A program made the position numbers and the translations under genes. DNA of 64,000 nt from Bugula neritina (taxonomy: Eukaryota; Bryozoa; Gymnolaemata; Cheilostomatida; Bugulidae), in the NCBI GenBank assembly GCA_964035545.1, contig OZ037767.1:1616680-1680679 (forward strand), read 5' to 3'. Under the pieces are notes generated by a model. That model made no database searches, was not told where the DNA came from, and saw only the letters and a program-made list of their open reading frames with translations. Positions 27,539-44,408 of this stretch are shown here, one piece after another. Position 1 is the stretch's first letter. Every line of letters starts with the position of its first letter.

Positions 27539-27892
27539 TTAAGGTTAATGACAATAGGTTTGACAAACTAAGTATAACTAATTTATGGATGCATTTTCAA
27601 TACTTGGGTTTCTATTTATTTGTACTAACAGGATGAGTTACAAAAAGGCCATGCTGGCCGTTACGAATATATTTAAACTAATGAGCTTAAAAAAATTGAA
27701 AAGATTGCTATTCCATAAGTTTTAGCTGTGGCAAAACAGTAATTTTATTTTAATGGATAATAATAATAATAATAATGCAGCCAAGATAATGTAGCAGATG
27801 AGTCTAATTAAAAATGAAAAAGCACTTGATAAATAGCATGTGAAATAAATGGAAAATTTTTGGTATATATAAAAACATTAAATATCAGGTTA

Positions 27893-28007
<115 letters not shown>

Positions 28008-28102
28008 AAATGAGTGTTTATAAAACGTTACTAGAGTGCTCTATAGAAATAAATCTAGAGCATAAACATTAGAAGAAATAAAATGAGATTTTATTAATAT
28101 AA

Positions 28103-28165
28103 TGGCATTTATTACTAGTAGTTTCATACACAAGAACGATGTGCACTCATCAGATAAATTAGCCA
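28103..28165 (-). ncRNA. Type I hammerhead self-cleaving ribozyme
   Basis: Minus strand, 5' to 3': stem I strand ending AUUUAU; core CUGAUGA (28147-28153); stem II GUGCACA/UGUGUAU, seven pairs including G-U, closed by a 7-nt loop; core GAAA (28122-28125); stem III ACU/AGU around a 3-nt ACU loop; cleavage triplet GUA with predicted cleavage after A at 28113; then stem I AUAAAU, which pairs perfectly with AUUUAU and continues GCCA/UGGC after a 2-nt bulge. Every invariant core nucleotide is present and all three helices form. The very short stem III is typical of retroelement-borne hammerheads, which often work as dimers. Confidence 0.88.
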
Positions 28166-28218
28166 CTATGATTGCTTACAACTATAAATAATGTAATATG
28201 TAAATATACACAGATTAA

Positions 28219-28302
28219 AGCTAGAAGATCAGAATATAACAAAGAGGTAGCATTGGAATTAATTCCAATGCTACCTCTTTGTTATATTCTGATCTTCTAG
28301 CT
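28219..28302. repeat. Perfect 84-bp palindrome (42-bp arms, no spacer)
   Basis: The two arms meet at AATT|AATT (28260/28261) and are complementary at every one of 42 positions, starting AGCTAGAAGATCAGAATATA. It could extrude as a cruciform or fold as a long hairpin in RNA. Confidence 0.97.
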
Positions 28303-28360
28303 GTTATTATTTACTCTGCTCTGCACTGCATTGAGCTCTCTTTAGTGGTAAACTATACAC

Positions 28361-28364
<4 letters not shown>

Positions 28365-28428
<64 letters not shown>
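28365..28428. repeat. (TA)n microsatellite, second tract
   Basis: About 32 TA dinucleotides on the right side of the element, mirroring the left tract. Confidence 0.97.
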
Positions 28429-28431
<3 letters not shown>

Positions 28432-28540
28432 TATATATATTTGCGTGTGCGTGGGCGTAGGTGTGTAACCTGATATTTAATATGTTTTTATATATAACAA
28501 AATTTGTATTATATTGTTTTATATTGCTTTGCTTTTTACA

Positions 28541-31500
28541 ATGTTTGTGCCAGCAGTGATGATACTCATGCTGCTAGCAATTGACAGCACTTCAGGATCT
28601 GAGGAAAACTGCCAGGTGACTGACTTTGCTACCATCCCAGGATACCAAATTTACGCCATTACCCCTCACCCGAGTCTTTCTGGAACCTTCCTTGCTGGTA
28701 CTTCGAATGGCTTGCACATGGTTACCCAGGGTGCACCTTCTTCAACTGCTCTTATAAAGTTCGCTTTTATTAGCTTCAGTTCTTACTGTGTAACTTGTTG
28801 TTGAATATGATGAGTTTAGGTTATATATGATATTTGTGCTTTTCTGTTATGTGTTTTATCAATAGCAGATGCATATGGTTAAAGCCATCTGCATAATGCA
28901 ATCATTGTTTGTTTAAACATGAGCTTTGTAAAACCAAGCCTGTTTTGTATATATTTTATTTTTTTATTTTCATTATTACTTTAAAAACAAACAAAAAGCA
29001 AAACATAGCTATTAAAGTTTTAAAAAATGAAATTTTACCAGTTTCTTTCAATGATTTTCTTTTCCGTTCTCGATTTTTCAGTTCAGGAGAAATACATGGT
29101 GTGGAGACAACTTCAGATGGTTTTATCCTAATCAGTGCCAAAGCAGAAAACTGCATCAAGTCTGCTGATCCTACAAGTTTAGCTACAAGCACCTGGGCAG
29201 GAGGATGTTCATCCTCGGGATATGTTGATGGTGAGTCACTTAGCACCTGACACCTGACACCTGACACCTGACACCCGACACCTAGCACCTAGCAATTGAC
29301 ACGTAGCACAAAGCACATGATATACTTAGCACCTGACACCTGACACCTGACACCTGGCACCTGACACCTAGCACCTAGCAATTGACACCTAGCACCTAGC
29401 AATTGACACCTAGCACCTGACACCTGACACCTGACACCTTAGCACCTGACACCTGACACCTAGCACCTAGCACTTGACACCTAGCACAAAGCACATGATA
29501 TACTTATAACACTTGATACCTGACACCTAACACCTGACACTTATCACCTGACACTTAGTACCTGACACCTGAGATCTAGTCTTTGACACTCAACATTTAT
29601 TACCTGAAATCTGTCCACATTTTACATCAGCATTGTTCTTAGCAAACTAGAGGCATGTTATGCTTGTTTAAAAATGCTTAAATAAGCAGAATTTTCTGAA
29701 AATTACAGATTAATTATAAACATTAAAACAAATTATTCCAATACCAGCAAGGTTTAGCAAGTGCTGTGCAAAACACCCCTCTGTTGAAAATGTTACTATC
29801 CCTATATGTTTACTTATGTAATAGCTGGTTTCAACAGCAGTGGGTTTCACAAGAAGCCTTCCAACTGATTGTCATACTGACATAACATATATATGTTAAA
29901 AGTTTTGTTATTTTGTATTGGGAAAAATATTTATAATAAATGCATATATCGTCTCTATATATAGAGTATAACATAAAATAAATATTATAACTTAATATAA
30001 TATAATATAATAGTGTATAACATAATATAATATGATATAACATATATAACAGAATATCATATAGGTAATAAAATATAATATAGGTAATAAAATATAATAT
30101 ATAATGTAAAGGTACAATGCAGAATGCCAGATTCAACGAGGTTTTCTCATTGGCTGCTGATGAGAACAAAGAGAAGTTTTATGTAGTGGATGGAACTCGA
30201 CGAATACGCATGATTGAACCAGGTAAGTTTCTCATGTATATCTCTAGTAATCTCTTTTTCTCTTCCTACCCATATCCTTTCTATTAATATTTTTCTAATT
30301 ATATTCTTTCTAACAATTTCCTTTTTATTATTATATCCTTTCTGTTGATATATCCTTTCTAACATGATCTTTTTATACATATACGCTCTATTAATACTCT
30401 TTTTAATATTAGTTTATTTATTAATCTTCTTTCAATTTTTATTTCTAATAATATTTCTTTAATTAATATTTTTATTATCATCCTTTCTATTAGTAAGTTT
30501 TTATTCTAATATTTTTGATAATACTTTTATCCCTAATACTTTTTCTAATAATGTTCTTTCTATTATAACATTTTTTAATATTAATCTTTGTATTAGTTTC
30601 CTCTCAATTATTATTTTTATAAATATGAATACTTTTTTTTACTGAAATCGATGCGTTATCCCACCATAAATGTTTAAACTGCCAATATTGCTATATTCTG
30701 TGAGAAAATCTTGTAGCTCATCATATAACGCATCCTCATAAGAAATTATTATATTCTAACTATCATTTGACTTATAAATTTCTTATTTTAGGTTTGCATC
30801 AGTTAAGCTGAAACAGCGTTTAATTTGCTAATCACTTGCATTACATTCTACTTCACTATATTATAGGCCTATTACATTATACTTTAATTCATTATAATAA
30901 CATGATGCTGTCGTATTGTATGATATTTTTTACATTATACTGTACAACAAATTATATGACATTACCTATATACTTTATTATATCATATATCAAATTATAC
31001 TTTAATAAATTATATTATATTATCTAACATTGTATTATATTATACTTCATTGTATTGTATTAAATATTACATTGCATTTTACTGTATCGTATTATATTGC
31101 ATCATGGTATCTTATATTGCATTATATCATATTAAGTTACATTATATCATATCGTATTACAGACACTAATACTGTTAGTACAGTAGTTAATGACTACGAA
31201 AGAGTCTCCTCTATGACCGTGGACAACTTCTCAGGAGATCTGTATTTCTCAGCCGACAGCGCTGTCTATAAGTATGACATCTCGGTTGGCCAGATCCAGC
31301 TGGTGGCCGGAGAGGGAGGCACTTCAGGTGACACGGATGGAACTCTGGAAGAATCTCGGTTTAATAGAATAAAAGTGAGTTATTTATTACCGTGACCTGA
31401 GGTTAGATATGGTGCTACCTGAGGTTAGTTAGGGTAGTCTGTAGCTACCTGAGGTTAGTTAGGGTAGTCTGTAGCTACCTGAGGTTAGTTAGGGTAGTGT

Positions 31501-33619
31501 ACAGCCACCTGAGGTTAGTTAGGGTAGCCTGTAGCCACCTGAGGTTAGTTAGGGTAGTGTATAGCCACATGAGGTTAGTTAGGGTAGTCTGTAGCCACCT
31601 GAGGTTAGTTAGGGTAGTCTGTAGCCGCCTGAGGTTAGTTGGTTAGTATTGCTTAGTAAAAGTCAGACAAGTTTTTTTAAGTTTGATTTAAAATAGGACT
31701 GTTGGGTGCTGATTTCATGCAGTTGAAATGTAGTAGTGATCCGATTCGCTGATCATTATTTAGCGAGTCCACTTTTCGAGGTTCATTTTATTGAGAGGAT
31801 CGATCGAAATTTTAAAATAGAATAATTTGTAACATGTGGCTTAAGATTTGCTTCCCTTGGCAACGTATTGTGTGGGCAGATAACTCCAGAGGCAGTGGAT
31901 TTTAACTACATGTGAAATTCCTCTCTGCTTTGATGCCAAATTCTTACCTGCTGAAATATAAGTTAATGCAATTTCAGGAAATGTCTTCTACTTTGTGTAT
32001 ATAGTTGTATGTACATATATTTGTATATATTTATATATAATATTTGTATATATTTGTCTGTCTACTCGTTATGCATTCTTATAGACTATTTCATGAAATA
32101 TAGGGCATGGCATCCTTTAGAGCTAATGTAAGGCTAGTAGCTGCAGACACTCAAAACAAGAAGATAAAATTAATTGACACCAAGGAAGAAACTGTGACTA
32201 CATTATGTGACGGAAATGGTTAGTCAGAAATAATACCTAAAAGTTGATTTAATTTACGGAATATGATACACGCATGATGCATTTAAAAATAATTATATTA
32301 GCATTTAATTAGTGACAATAATAAAAGTTCAGCTATACAGAAACAATGTTTATTACTAATTATCAATATACATAACTGTTTAAATATATGAAATATAATT
32401 CTAATTTATAAAACTTATTAACATGGTAAATTGTAAAGTGTTGATATGACAGTTAACTGATGCTTCCAGTTTTTACACTTAAGTATCAACAAATTCAACA
32501 AAAATCAAAAAAATTTTATCTATATTTTAAACAAATTTATTAGAAATAGAAAAACTTGCATATATATTTTTTTAAAAAACTGTTGGTGTTATATTCAAAA
32601 ATGTTGGTGTTTAGGAGTCTTCAAGAGTGAGTAACAACTTAAGGTGTAAAAGTGATAGTTTATACTAGTTACCAACTACAATGTAGACCCCATAGCAAAC
32701 TGTTACTATAATATCAACTAATAATGTTTTTGCAAATCTTAAACTCAATATAATATAAACTTTTTAGATGTACTTATAGATATCCAAAAGCTGAATACAT
32801 GCTTTTTGAATAGTTACAGATTATACGAGTAACATTTGTGTGACTCGTTCTTCCTTTAGGGCTTTTTTTAATTAGGTCTGTTTTTTGCACACTGATTGGT
32901 AGATTTTGTTATACTTACTTCAACATGCAGCCGGCTGTGACATCAACACACCTTCATCAGGGCTATTCTCAGAAGATGGAGACTTCCTGTTTAGTGACAA
33001 CGATGCCATCAAAAAATTATCTTGTTCAGGTAACCTACTTCTCTATTACAAGTATCATTTATTTCTCCTCTCAAAGTAAAACACAGGTAAAAGAGAAATG
33101 AATATTTTAATAATTTGCTACAAATTTACCTACGGCTTGCAAAATAAATTTATGCTTTGTAAAATTTACACATATTTCAAACTACTTGTAACATTGTTAT
33201 GTAAGATTTAAGCATATTTTTTACATTGTATTTCAAAAGAAGTTACCGCTACTACCGCTGCCACTACTACCGCTGCCACTACTACCGCTGCCACTACTAC
33301 CGCTGCCACTACTACCGCTGCCACTACTACCGCTGCCACTACTACCGCTGCCACTACTACTACTCCTTCCCAGTTTTTCATACCAGAAATTACTACAAGT
33401 CCAACTAGGAGAACGACCACAGCTAGAGTCTTCAGTGTATTAGGAGACCGTCAGCTAAACTCTATGATGTTGAAGTTACAGGCTCTGAGCTGCAAGGGTC
33501 GACAAATCTTACCTTCCCAAAAGATGTATTCCGACATTCTGTGTTGTATCCACTGTGTCATCCACTCCAACTGCGTGTGTGTAGAAATAGCTGACCAGGA
33601 GTGCTCATTGTTTGACTGA
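28541..33619 (+). CDS. Secreted NHL-repeat protein with Thr/Ala-rich segment
   Basis: Exons: 28541-28758, 29082-29230, 30112-30222, 31163-31374, 32104-32218, 32931-33029, 33240-33619; phases join and the frame ends at TGA 33617-33619, about 427 residues. The N-terminus MFVPAVMILMLLAI looks like a signal peptide. Exons 2-6 encode a propeller-like region; GTMQNARFNEVFSLAADENK followed by FYVVDGTRRIRMIEP is a clear NHL repeat, and a second DGTLEESRFNRIK follows. Exon 7 opens with eight or so TTAAT-type 5-residue repeats (mucin-like, likely O-glycosylated) and ends in a tail with seven Cys. The donor of exon 1 (AAA|GTTCGC) is weak and was chosen by phase. No transmembrane segment is seen. Exact function unknown; an extracellular scaffold or ligand-binding role is inference. 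Upstream in-frame TTG at 28514 is not a plausible start. Confidence 0.85.
29232..29585. repeat. CACCTGACAC-type minisatellite
   Basis: Mixed 8-10-bp units (CACCTGACAC, CACCTAGCAC, and similar) starting directly after the NHL-gene donor at 29230. Confidence 0.9.
31392..31645 (+). repeat. 30-bp minisatellite with repeated donor-like sites, about 8 copies
   Basis: Unit close to CCTGAGGTTAGTTAGGGTAG plus TCTGTAGCTA, beginning about 18 bp after the NHL-gene donor at 31374. Each unit contains GAG|GTTAGT in the sense of the gene, a usable-looking 5' splice site, but a stop codon precedes the array in the exon frame. Confidence 0.9.
33246..33360 (+). repeat. 15-bp coding repeat (Thr/Ala)
   Basis: About eight near-perfect copies of ACTACTACCGCTGCC at the start of the last NHL-gene exon. 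It encodes a Thr-Thr-Ala-type stalk; copy number is probably polymorphic. Confidence 0.93.
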
Positions 33620-33821
33620 CTTTGGCCCCTAATCTTATAGTACTGTATTCCAATCCTTATTGTTTTACAATAGGGGCCCCTAACTGTTCACCCCACTCTT
33701 TGTTGTTTGATGCTATGAGTTCCTAGCCTAATGTTATTGTCATTGCTGTTTGTCAAGTTGCCATACAGATTGTATTTCTCAGCATGTTTTATACATATGA
33801 CAGAATATGGCATACAATTTT

Positions 33822-33827
33822 AATAAA
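33822..33827 (+). other. Candidate polyadenylation signal of the NHL gene
   Basis: AATAAA about 200 bp past the TGA, in an AT-rich 3' flank. Confidence 0.6.
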
Positions 33828-36747
33828 TTGTTCTTATAAATTGAAACACTATGTATACATGTAGCTGTATAAATTGAGGTAATGTTATGTAGCTATGTTA
33901 TAATGCATGCATGTCAATATGATCACACACTACCACATAGATATTACAATATGTCTGTTTTTGATTGAGCAAAGCATTGATTAGGTAGCAGTGGTCGTAT
34001 ATTGTTTTAACTGGTAAATTCTATTTCATCAACTTTATTATTTGTGAATAGACCGACTTACAAACTCTTATGAAATTGATAACCAATGATTCATAAAATA
34101 TATTTGTAACCACAAGGTGAGATTATTGCGATACATGAAATAATATTGCATAATGTTCATGACAAGTGTTTGTAGTACAATTATGTATCAGTGTTTATAT
34201 TATCTAATATTTTGATGTTTCTGTCCGGTGTTCAGTTTATGTAGTTATATAATTTGTAAACTATATAACGGTATTTTTATTATGCAGAGTATATAAGAGC
34301 ATCAGATTTAATAAAAACCTGCGTACACATAAACATTATGTTAGGCAACTTCATGATATAAATAAGTACAACCTTTGACCTATGATTCTACGCTGCAATG
34401 CGTAGCTGGATGATAGTGTATCACTATTGCACATGTTTCTAGTACATTGTAGTATACCAATGAGCTATATGTTGGGGAATTCCAGTTACTATGGAAACAG
34501 TTAGCAGAATCCTCTAGAAAATGAAGGTTAATGTCAACACACTGTACTTGTAGTCAAATATAAAGTGCAACAAAAGTCACTATTAATTGTATTCAATTAT
34601 ACCAAGTGTTGCAAAATTCAACCAGATAGTCTTTGAAATTACTTGCTTATCATTATTATACATTTTCCTCTGATGTAGTTACGGGTTTTGACCCAGAAGC
34701 CTTAAATGTATCTCATTTTGCTAACAAATATTTAGTGGAACTTATCCAAATCATTATCCAGAGCATGCTTGTATAGTAGGCCTATACACCCTCAAGTTTG
34801 ATTAACTATCATGGTATAGTTATATACATGTAACCATCATGATATATTATTATAATGGAATATAATTATCATGGTATAATATATCATCATATTAATTCCG
34901 ATATTTTATCCTAATTGATACATACTCTGCTAGTAAAGAAATTATCAGTTTCATGAGCTTCCGTTAAATTAGACTGCTATTAGCTAAGAAAAGCAGTATG
35001 CAACTGAAAGCCGTATTGCCAGCAAACTGTTCACAGTTGGACACAAGATGGGAGTTATAGACTAAAAATAAAATAGTTGGGTGTGTCATTTTATTTAAGA
35101 TACACCTTTAATGTCAAAGGGAATAGCTTTTCTAGCTTTTGATAAGCTGCAATATGTTGAAATAACAAACAGATTATCCAGTAAATATCTAAAATGTGAG
35201 CGACGGGAAAGTTGACCGTTTCCCAAAATTACTAACAACTACGCTCAACAACATAACTTTGTACATAAAAGTTTTGAACATTTCAAAGTAAATTAACCCA
35301 AATACTTATTTGTAAAACTTATTTATTTTATGCAGCTTATGGTAATGAACAGAAAAAGACCATTTTTTAGCCGGTAAGAAAATTGAGTTGTTAGTACCCT
35401 TTGCATATTAAATAGAGCAATGTAATCATATTCCACTATACCATGTGATACACTGTATACATCATATAATATGCAATATGCATATAGTACATGATATTAG
35501 TAGTGTGACAGCCTAAATAAGCGCTACTACATACATATCATACAGGGTATAACTAAAGAGGAAATGGTGTCACACACATTTTTGTAGCATGCTCTTTTTA
35601 ATAAACATTTACTCTTTAGAATTGCTTGCATTTATATAATTCTTACCAACATTTTCAAAAACCCCAGTATGGAATAAATTAATGTAAACCATAATTTTAC
35701 ACGAACTGAAATGTAGTGTGAAGCTTGTTATAATGTTGGGAAATCCCAAAGTTAGTTCGACGAAGTTGGGAAATACTTTCATCATGCCACGCAATTCAGC
35801 TCATGCGGGATGGTACTTTAAAACAACAATGAACAAGCAAAAATTTATAGAATAAAATGGACTATCAACTGCGCACGGGTGTAATGATTTAATTGCGCAA
35901 TAGATAAAGCTAACAGTCCGTGAATCACAGCGTGACCTCATTGAACTGTATCGGAACGTTTATAATGACCAGAATGAGGTCTGTACTTATCAGTTACCTA
36001 GTAGCTGGTGTGATAGGAGAGTCAAACCACCAGGATAGTTGATGCAGTATTTGGTAAGTAACTTTAATAAAAACAATGACAATGTGTCTATCTTTCATAG
36101 TCGAGATTTTTACATTCCATTACAAAATTTTAAACGGAGGATCATAAGATGAATGATAGTTGTGTTCTAAAACCATTTCCAATTCTTGAAAGTAGATACA
36201 GCACAGTTGTGCAGAGAAAGCACAACTGCAAATAAAAATAATTTAGATTCTACATTATAAAATGGTTATTAGGTTTAAGGTGTAGTTTACGTAATATCCC
36301 AATGAACAAGATATACTTTATATATAATTCATATAGTATTAAATGATAAACTATGTTAATACATCCATGAACTATGAGGAAAACAGAGAACATGTGTAAT
36401 GGTTAGGGGAAGTATACCCCCAGTACCCCCTGCTAAACATAACTCAATAGATTATAGTCAGGAACGGCAACTCCAAGTCATGCCGTATCTCCATGCGGTG
36501 CCATACCAGTAAGCAACTGCAGACGACACCGCCGGAATCTTGTGTCGTCCAATCAGGATCGACTACATGTATATAAGCAATGCCTTCCGGCACCCACAGA
36601 CAGTGTTAGTAGCTACTAGGATAACTATGTGTAATTGCTTCAATTATTGTATATTTTCTCTTTTATATGTATCATACTTTTATCGTGTGTAATTGATTCA
36701 ATACAGTTCTCTCGTTCCATGATCAACTCGTTTGGTCCTTCACATAA
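33828..36747. other. Gene-free interval between NHL gene and MITE
   Basis: AT-rich unique sequence. I see no ORF with protein-like composition and no strong repeat. Confidence 0.5.
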
Positions 36748-37170
36748 GGGTCATTTTACTTAATTTAATAGACACTGGATATCTTCAGTTTTTAGTTATT
36801 TTTCATCATTTAACTGCTACTGGACATGGGTTTTTGATCAAAACTAGTAAAACACTAATATATATACACCTAAATAATCAAAGTTCTTTTTCATTTCGCT
36901 TCATTTCCCATGTTTTTTCCTAATTATTCAGCTACTTTTGGTTGCGGACCGCTACGGTTTTTTCCGTAACTATCTGCACTCCTAATAAGCTAAATAAATA
37001 AGAAAATACATGGGAAATCAAGCAAAATTAAGAAGAACTTTAATTAATCTGGTGTATTTATTGGTGTTTTATTAGTTTTGGGTAAAAAGCCATGGTCATT
37101 ACCATTTAAATTGTGAAAAATAGCTAAAGACTGAAGATTTCACTGTGTACTAAACTAAGTACAATGACCC
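36748..37170. mobile_element. Long inverted-repeat MITE, copy A
   Basis: The left end GGGTCATTTTACTTAATTTA and the reverse complement of the right end GGGTCATTGTACTTAGTTTA start a shared inverted repeat of roughly 120 bp, with words such as TTTAG(T/C)TATTTTTCA in both arms. It is bordered by ATAA on both sides (possible 4-bp target duplication). No ORF. Same family as the element at 43926-44408. Confidence 0.8.
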
Positions 37171-39247
37171 ATAACCTCACTGTGGATATGCAGTAACACC
37201 CAATCTAGTAGTGCACAAAACTACAACACATACTTGTAGAGCATGGCTAGATTTGGGAGAAGTGGACAATGCTTTAATAAATGACAACAGGGAGCATTGG
37301 ACCCATAAGTTGAGGCGACAGAGTGTGTTTTCTTACAATAAATTTACTGAAATATAACTCCAGCTCTAGTTCAATCAATGTACATCATTTTTAGAAGCTT
37401 TACAATTTTAGCAGAGTTGTAATTAAACCACTTAACGCCTGATACAATTCTGAAAGTGTATAGTTTATATCAAATCTTCACACTAGGCCTGGCAGCTTTC
37501 AATGTCTTTTATGTAAGCTAGCTAGATACTACTAATTATTAAACTAAATTATGAAAAGATGAAAGAAGTTAGGTTTACTTTTTACAAAAAGTGTTCCATT
37601 ACATAATTCTGTTAAATTATTGAAACACAGTAACTTAAACAAAAACACTGTAAAATTATTTTTACAGCAGTACATGCAAGCACTTATTTGAAACAATATA
37701 TTAAAGAGTTATCTTCTTAATTTTTTAGGCCGTGTTTACTTACTGCGTAGTAACTTTCCGCTTAGCAAATCATAGCATGCGATCTATTGGCCCTTTACGG
37801 TTAGCCATCTTTTCCAGCTCAGTGCGGTTAACCGTTTGAGATTTGTGATAGTCATAATCAGAGTCCCTAAGCTAAAAGCAAATAGGACATTTTCACTTTA
37901 GCAGATCTGGATTATTATTATAATTATTACCACTTTAAAAATATAAATATAAATATTCACGGTTATAATACTTTGTGATTGCTACTTGAACTTATACTTA
38001 TAATTTTTACTTATTTCCGTTAGTAATATTATTAATAGTATTAATACTATCAATATGCGTTATAATTTATATTGTTGTTTTATAGTCTTACAGTTACAGT
38101 AACAGTGACTGTTAGTGTTAGTGTTAGAGTTACTGTTAGTGTTACTCTTAGATATACTTTAACATTTAGTTTTAGTATAAGTTTAACTTTAGTTTATAAG
38201 TATTACTATTAGTATTGCATCTAGTTTTACCGTCGCACTCACAGTTTAAGTTACACTTACGCTTTACAGTTACTGATAGTGATAGTGTTACCGTTAGTGA
38301 CTGCAACTGACACTGTTGCCGTTAGCGGTTAGTGTTACACTTACTGTTACAAATGAAAATACCACCAATATCACAATGATTATCACGATGATTTTAATCA
38401 ATATCAATCCTATAGCCATAAATCTATTCGCATTGTGATTTTCACTTAGATTAATTCATTATAATTATTGGTTAGTGTATTAATTGTCTCGGAGTATGAC
38501 TAGTCATAGATCTTCATTATTATTATAAATAATATAATGATTGCGGCTATAATATTGATTCTCATTTTCATTGGTTTTTATTGTGATTATCATTAGGATT
38601 ATTAGTCTGTGTATCAAATTCAATGTGTGGTATCCCAATCCATGACTGTGAAAAAAATAATCAGTAGTGATTCTCAATGTCATTTATCATTATGATTTTC
38701 AATCTTTCAATTAAATTTGAATTAAAATAGTTTTATTCAATTCTTGAATACCGCTACTGTGGAATAAAATAGTTTGTTAAGTTTACTGCTGCCATTTAAT
38801 ATTTAATTACTCACCATTGATTTATTGAGTACTTATGTGAAGACAGCTGTGGGATATTTGTCCTAGTCATGTGACACCAAGGGGTTCCAATAACATTAAC
38901 GGAAACTTTAAAACATGAGTTTTCTTTGAAATTTTAAGGAATTTTTTAAAATTTTAAAAAGGTTTTTAGCCCTTCAACATGTACAATGACAAATGTTTAA
39001 ATAGTAAGTCCACTACTCTAATAAGTGTAACCAGCTACAAGCTATATAATTTATATCTACATAAATATTAAACACAATACACCTTGAATGTCAAACTATT
39101 ACTAAATATAAAAAGCCATAAATTTTGCTGCTCAAGGATTTAGCATAATGTCTGTAAAAAATGAAAAAAGCTGTAACTAACAAGCACTCTACGTAGTACC
39201 ACAACTCTCTATTCAAGTTTAGTTTATTTTATTTATTTTTAGATAAG
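37171..39247. other. Gene-free interval with degenerate simple sequence
   Basis: About 37900-38600 is a degenerate tract built from words like GTTACTGTTAGTGTTA and ATTATCATTGTGATT, similar in style to tracts near 12160-12850, 13850-14200 and 61730-62850. The remainder is unremarkable AT-rich DNA before the next gene start. Confidence 0.5.
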
Positions 39248-43088
<3,841 letters not shown>

Positions 43089-43434
43089 CACCCGTCGGTT
43101 TCCTGGAGCACAGGCTACCTGAAATAAGAACCTCATCTCCTCGTATAACTATGAGTCCAAAGTCTACCCAAAGCATCTGAGTACATTGTGTATAGTGTAT
43201 TCTTCATCTACATATATACATGTAGATTCTACTATGTATATCTTAATTGACTAGGAGGTGTTGATATCAGTTTGTAACTTTCTTATCAAACTGGTTAGAA
43301 AATGCTTGCAAAGAACTTAGTTTAACAATCGACTATAATTAATTCAGCCAAGTTGATGATAACATAACAGTTGATGATGCTTGTGCTGTGTTAGTTACGT
43401 ATCATATTCTGTTTTCACACATCTCGGAGCATAG

Positions 43435-43675
43435 CTTTACTCAGTCAGTCATTTTCTACTCTCTGACTCACTCACTCACTCACTCACTGACTAACTCACT
43501 CATTGACTCACTCACTGACTAACTGAATAACTAACTCACTCACTGACTGGGTAACTCACTCCTTCACTGTCTAACTCACCGACTCACTCACTAATACACT
43601 CCCTGACTCACTAATTCACTCACTGACTAACTGGCTAGCTTACTCACTCACCAACTCACTCACTGACTCGCATGC
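43435..43675. repeat. Degenerate ACTC/ACTG tetranucleotide tract
   Basis: Imperfect CTCACTCACTGACTAA-type sequence downstream of the orphan gene stop, possibly in its 3' UTR. Confidence 0.85.
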
Positions 43676-43925
43676 ATTGGCTTACTTTCTGTCTGTAGTT
43701 GCGTTAAAATGTCGTGTGTGTGTGTGTGTATTGTTATCTTTGACTAACGTTCTTGTACATTACTTAATGTTACGAAGCAGCTACATATGTGCCAATCAAT
43801 AGAATTGCTCATTACCATGTTTTGCTGTGCAAGGTTCGGCACTACTGATAGTGTACAGCATTTTAGAACCAGTAGACACCACACGTCTTTTTGGTCTCAC
43901 TTCACTGTGTTATTTTTAGCAGTAT

Positions 43926-44408
43926 GATCATTTTACTTAATTTAGTACACATCAGCCAACTATGATCAAAAATTAAAGTTTGCTCAAATTTTCTTATAAA
44001 TTTACTCTATGGGGTTAAATGGGGTAAATTTACGTGCTGATTCTAACTATGCATAGCAAAAAAGGCTGGGAGGAAGTTCTGTAACATCAAAGTGCAACGT
44101 CATTGTCATATGAACTAAATCAATATGTGCGACCTATTTCATCACGCCACACATGCCAATTTACTAAAAAATTTTGGGAAAAAAGCATAGAGACTCAAAC
44201 AAAATTATACCAAACTGTGATTATTCAGCTGTAGGCTATTTGTTACTATTTTTTATTTTAGGGCAAGAAACCATTTTTTTTCCCATCTATCTCCGCTTCG
44301 TCCTGTTAGGATAGCGGGACAAGAAACCATTTATATTATCAGTTAAATTGTGAAAAGTAGCTAAAAATCAGAGATCTCAAGTGTGTACTAAATTAAGTAA
44401 AATGACTC
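43926..44408. mobile_element. Long inverted-repeat MITE, copy B
   Basis: The left end TCATTTTACTTAATTTAGTA and the reverse complement of the right end match for about 20 bp exactly (TCATTTTACTTAATTTAGTACACA region), and internal words (TTTTTAGCTA, CACAATTTAA, ACCAT) match copy A at 36748-37170. No ORF. Confidence 0.75.

Noticed and set aside
28514-28540. Upstream in-frame start of the NHL gene
   Set aside because: The codon at 28514 is TTG; the first ATG, at 28541, begins a good signal peptide.
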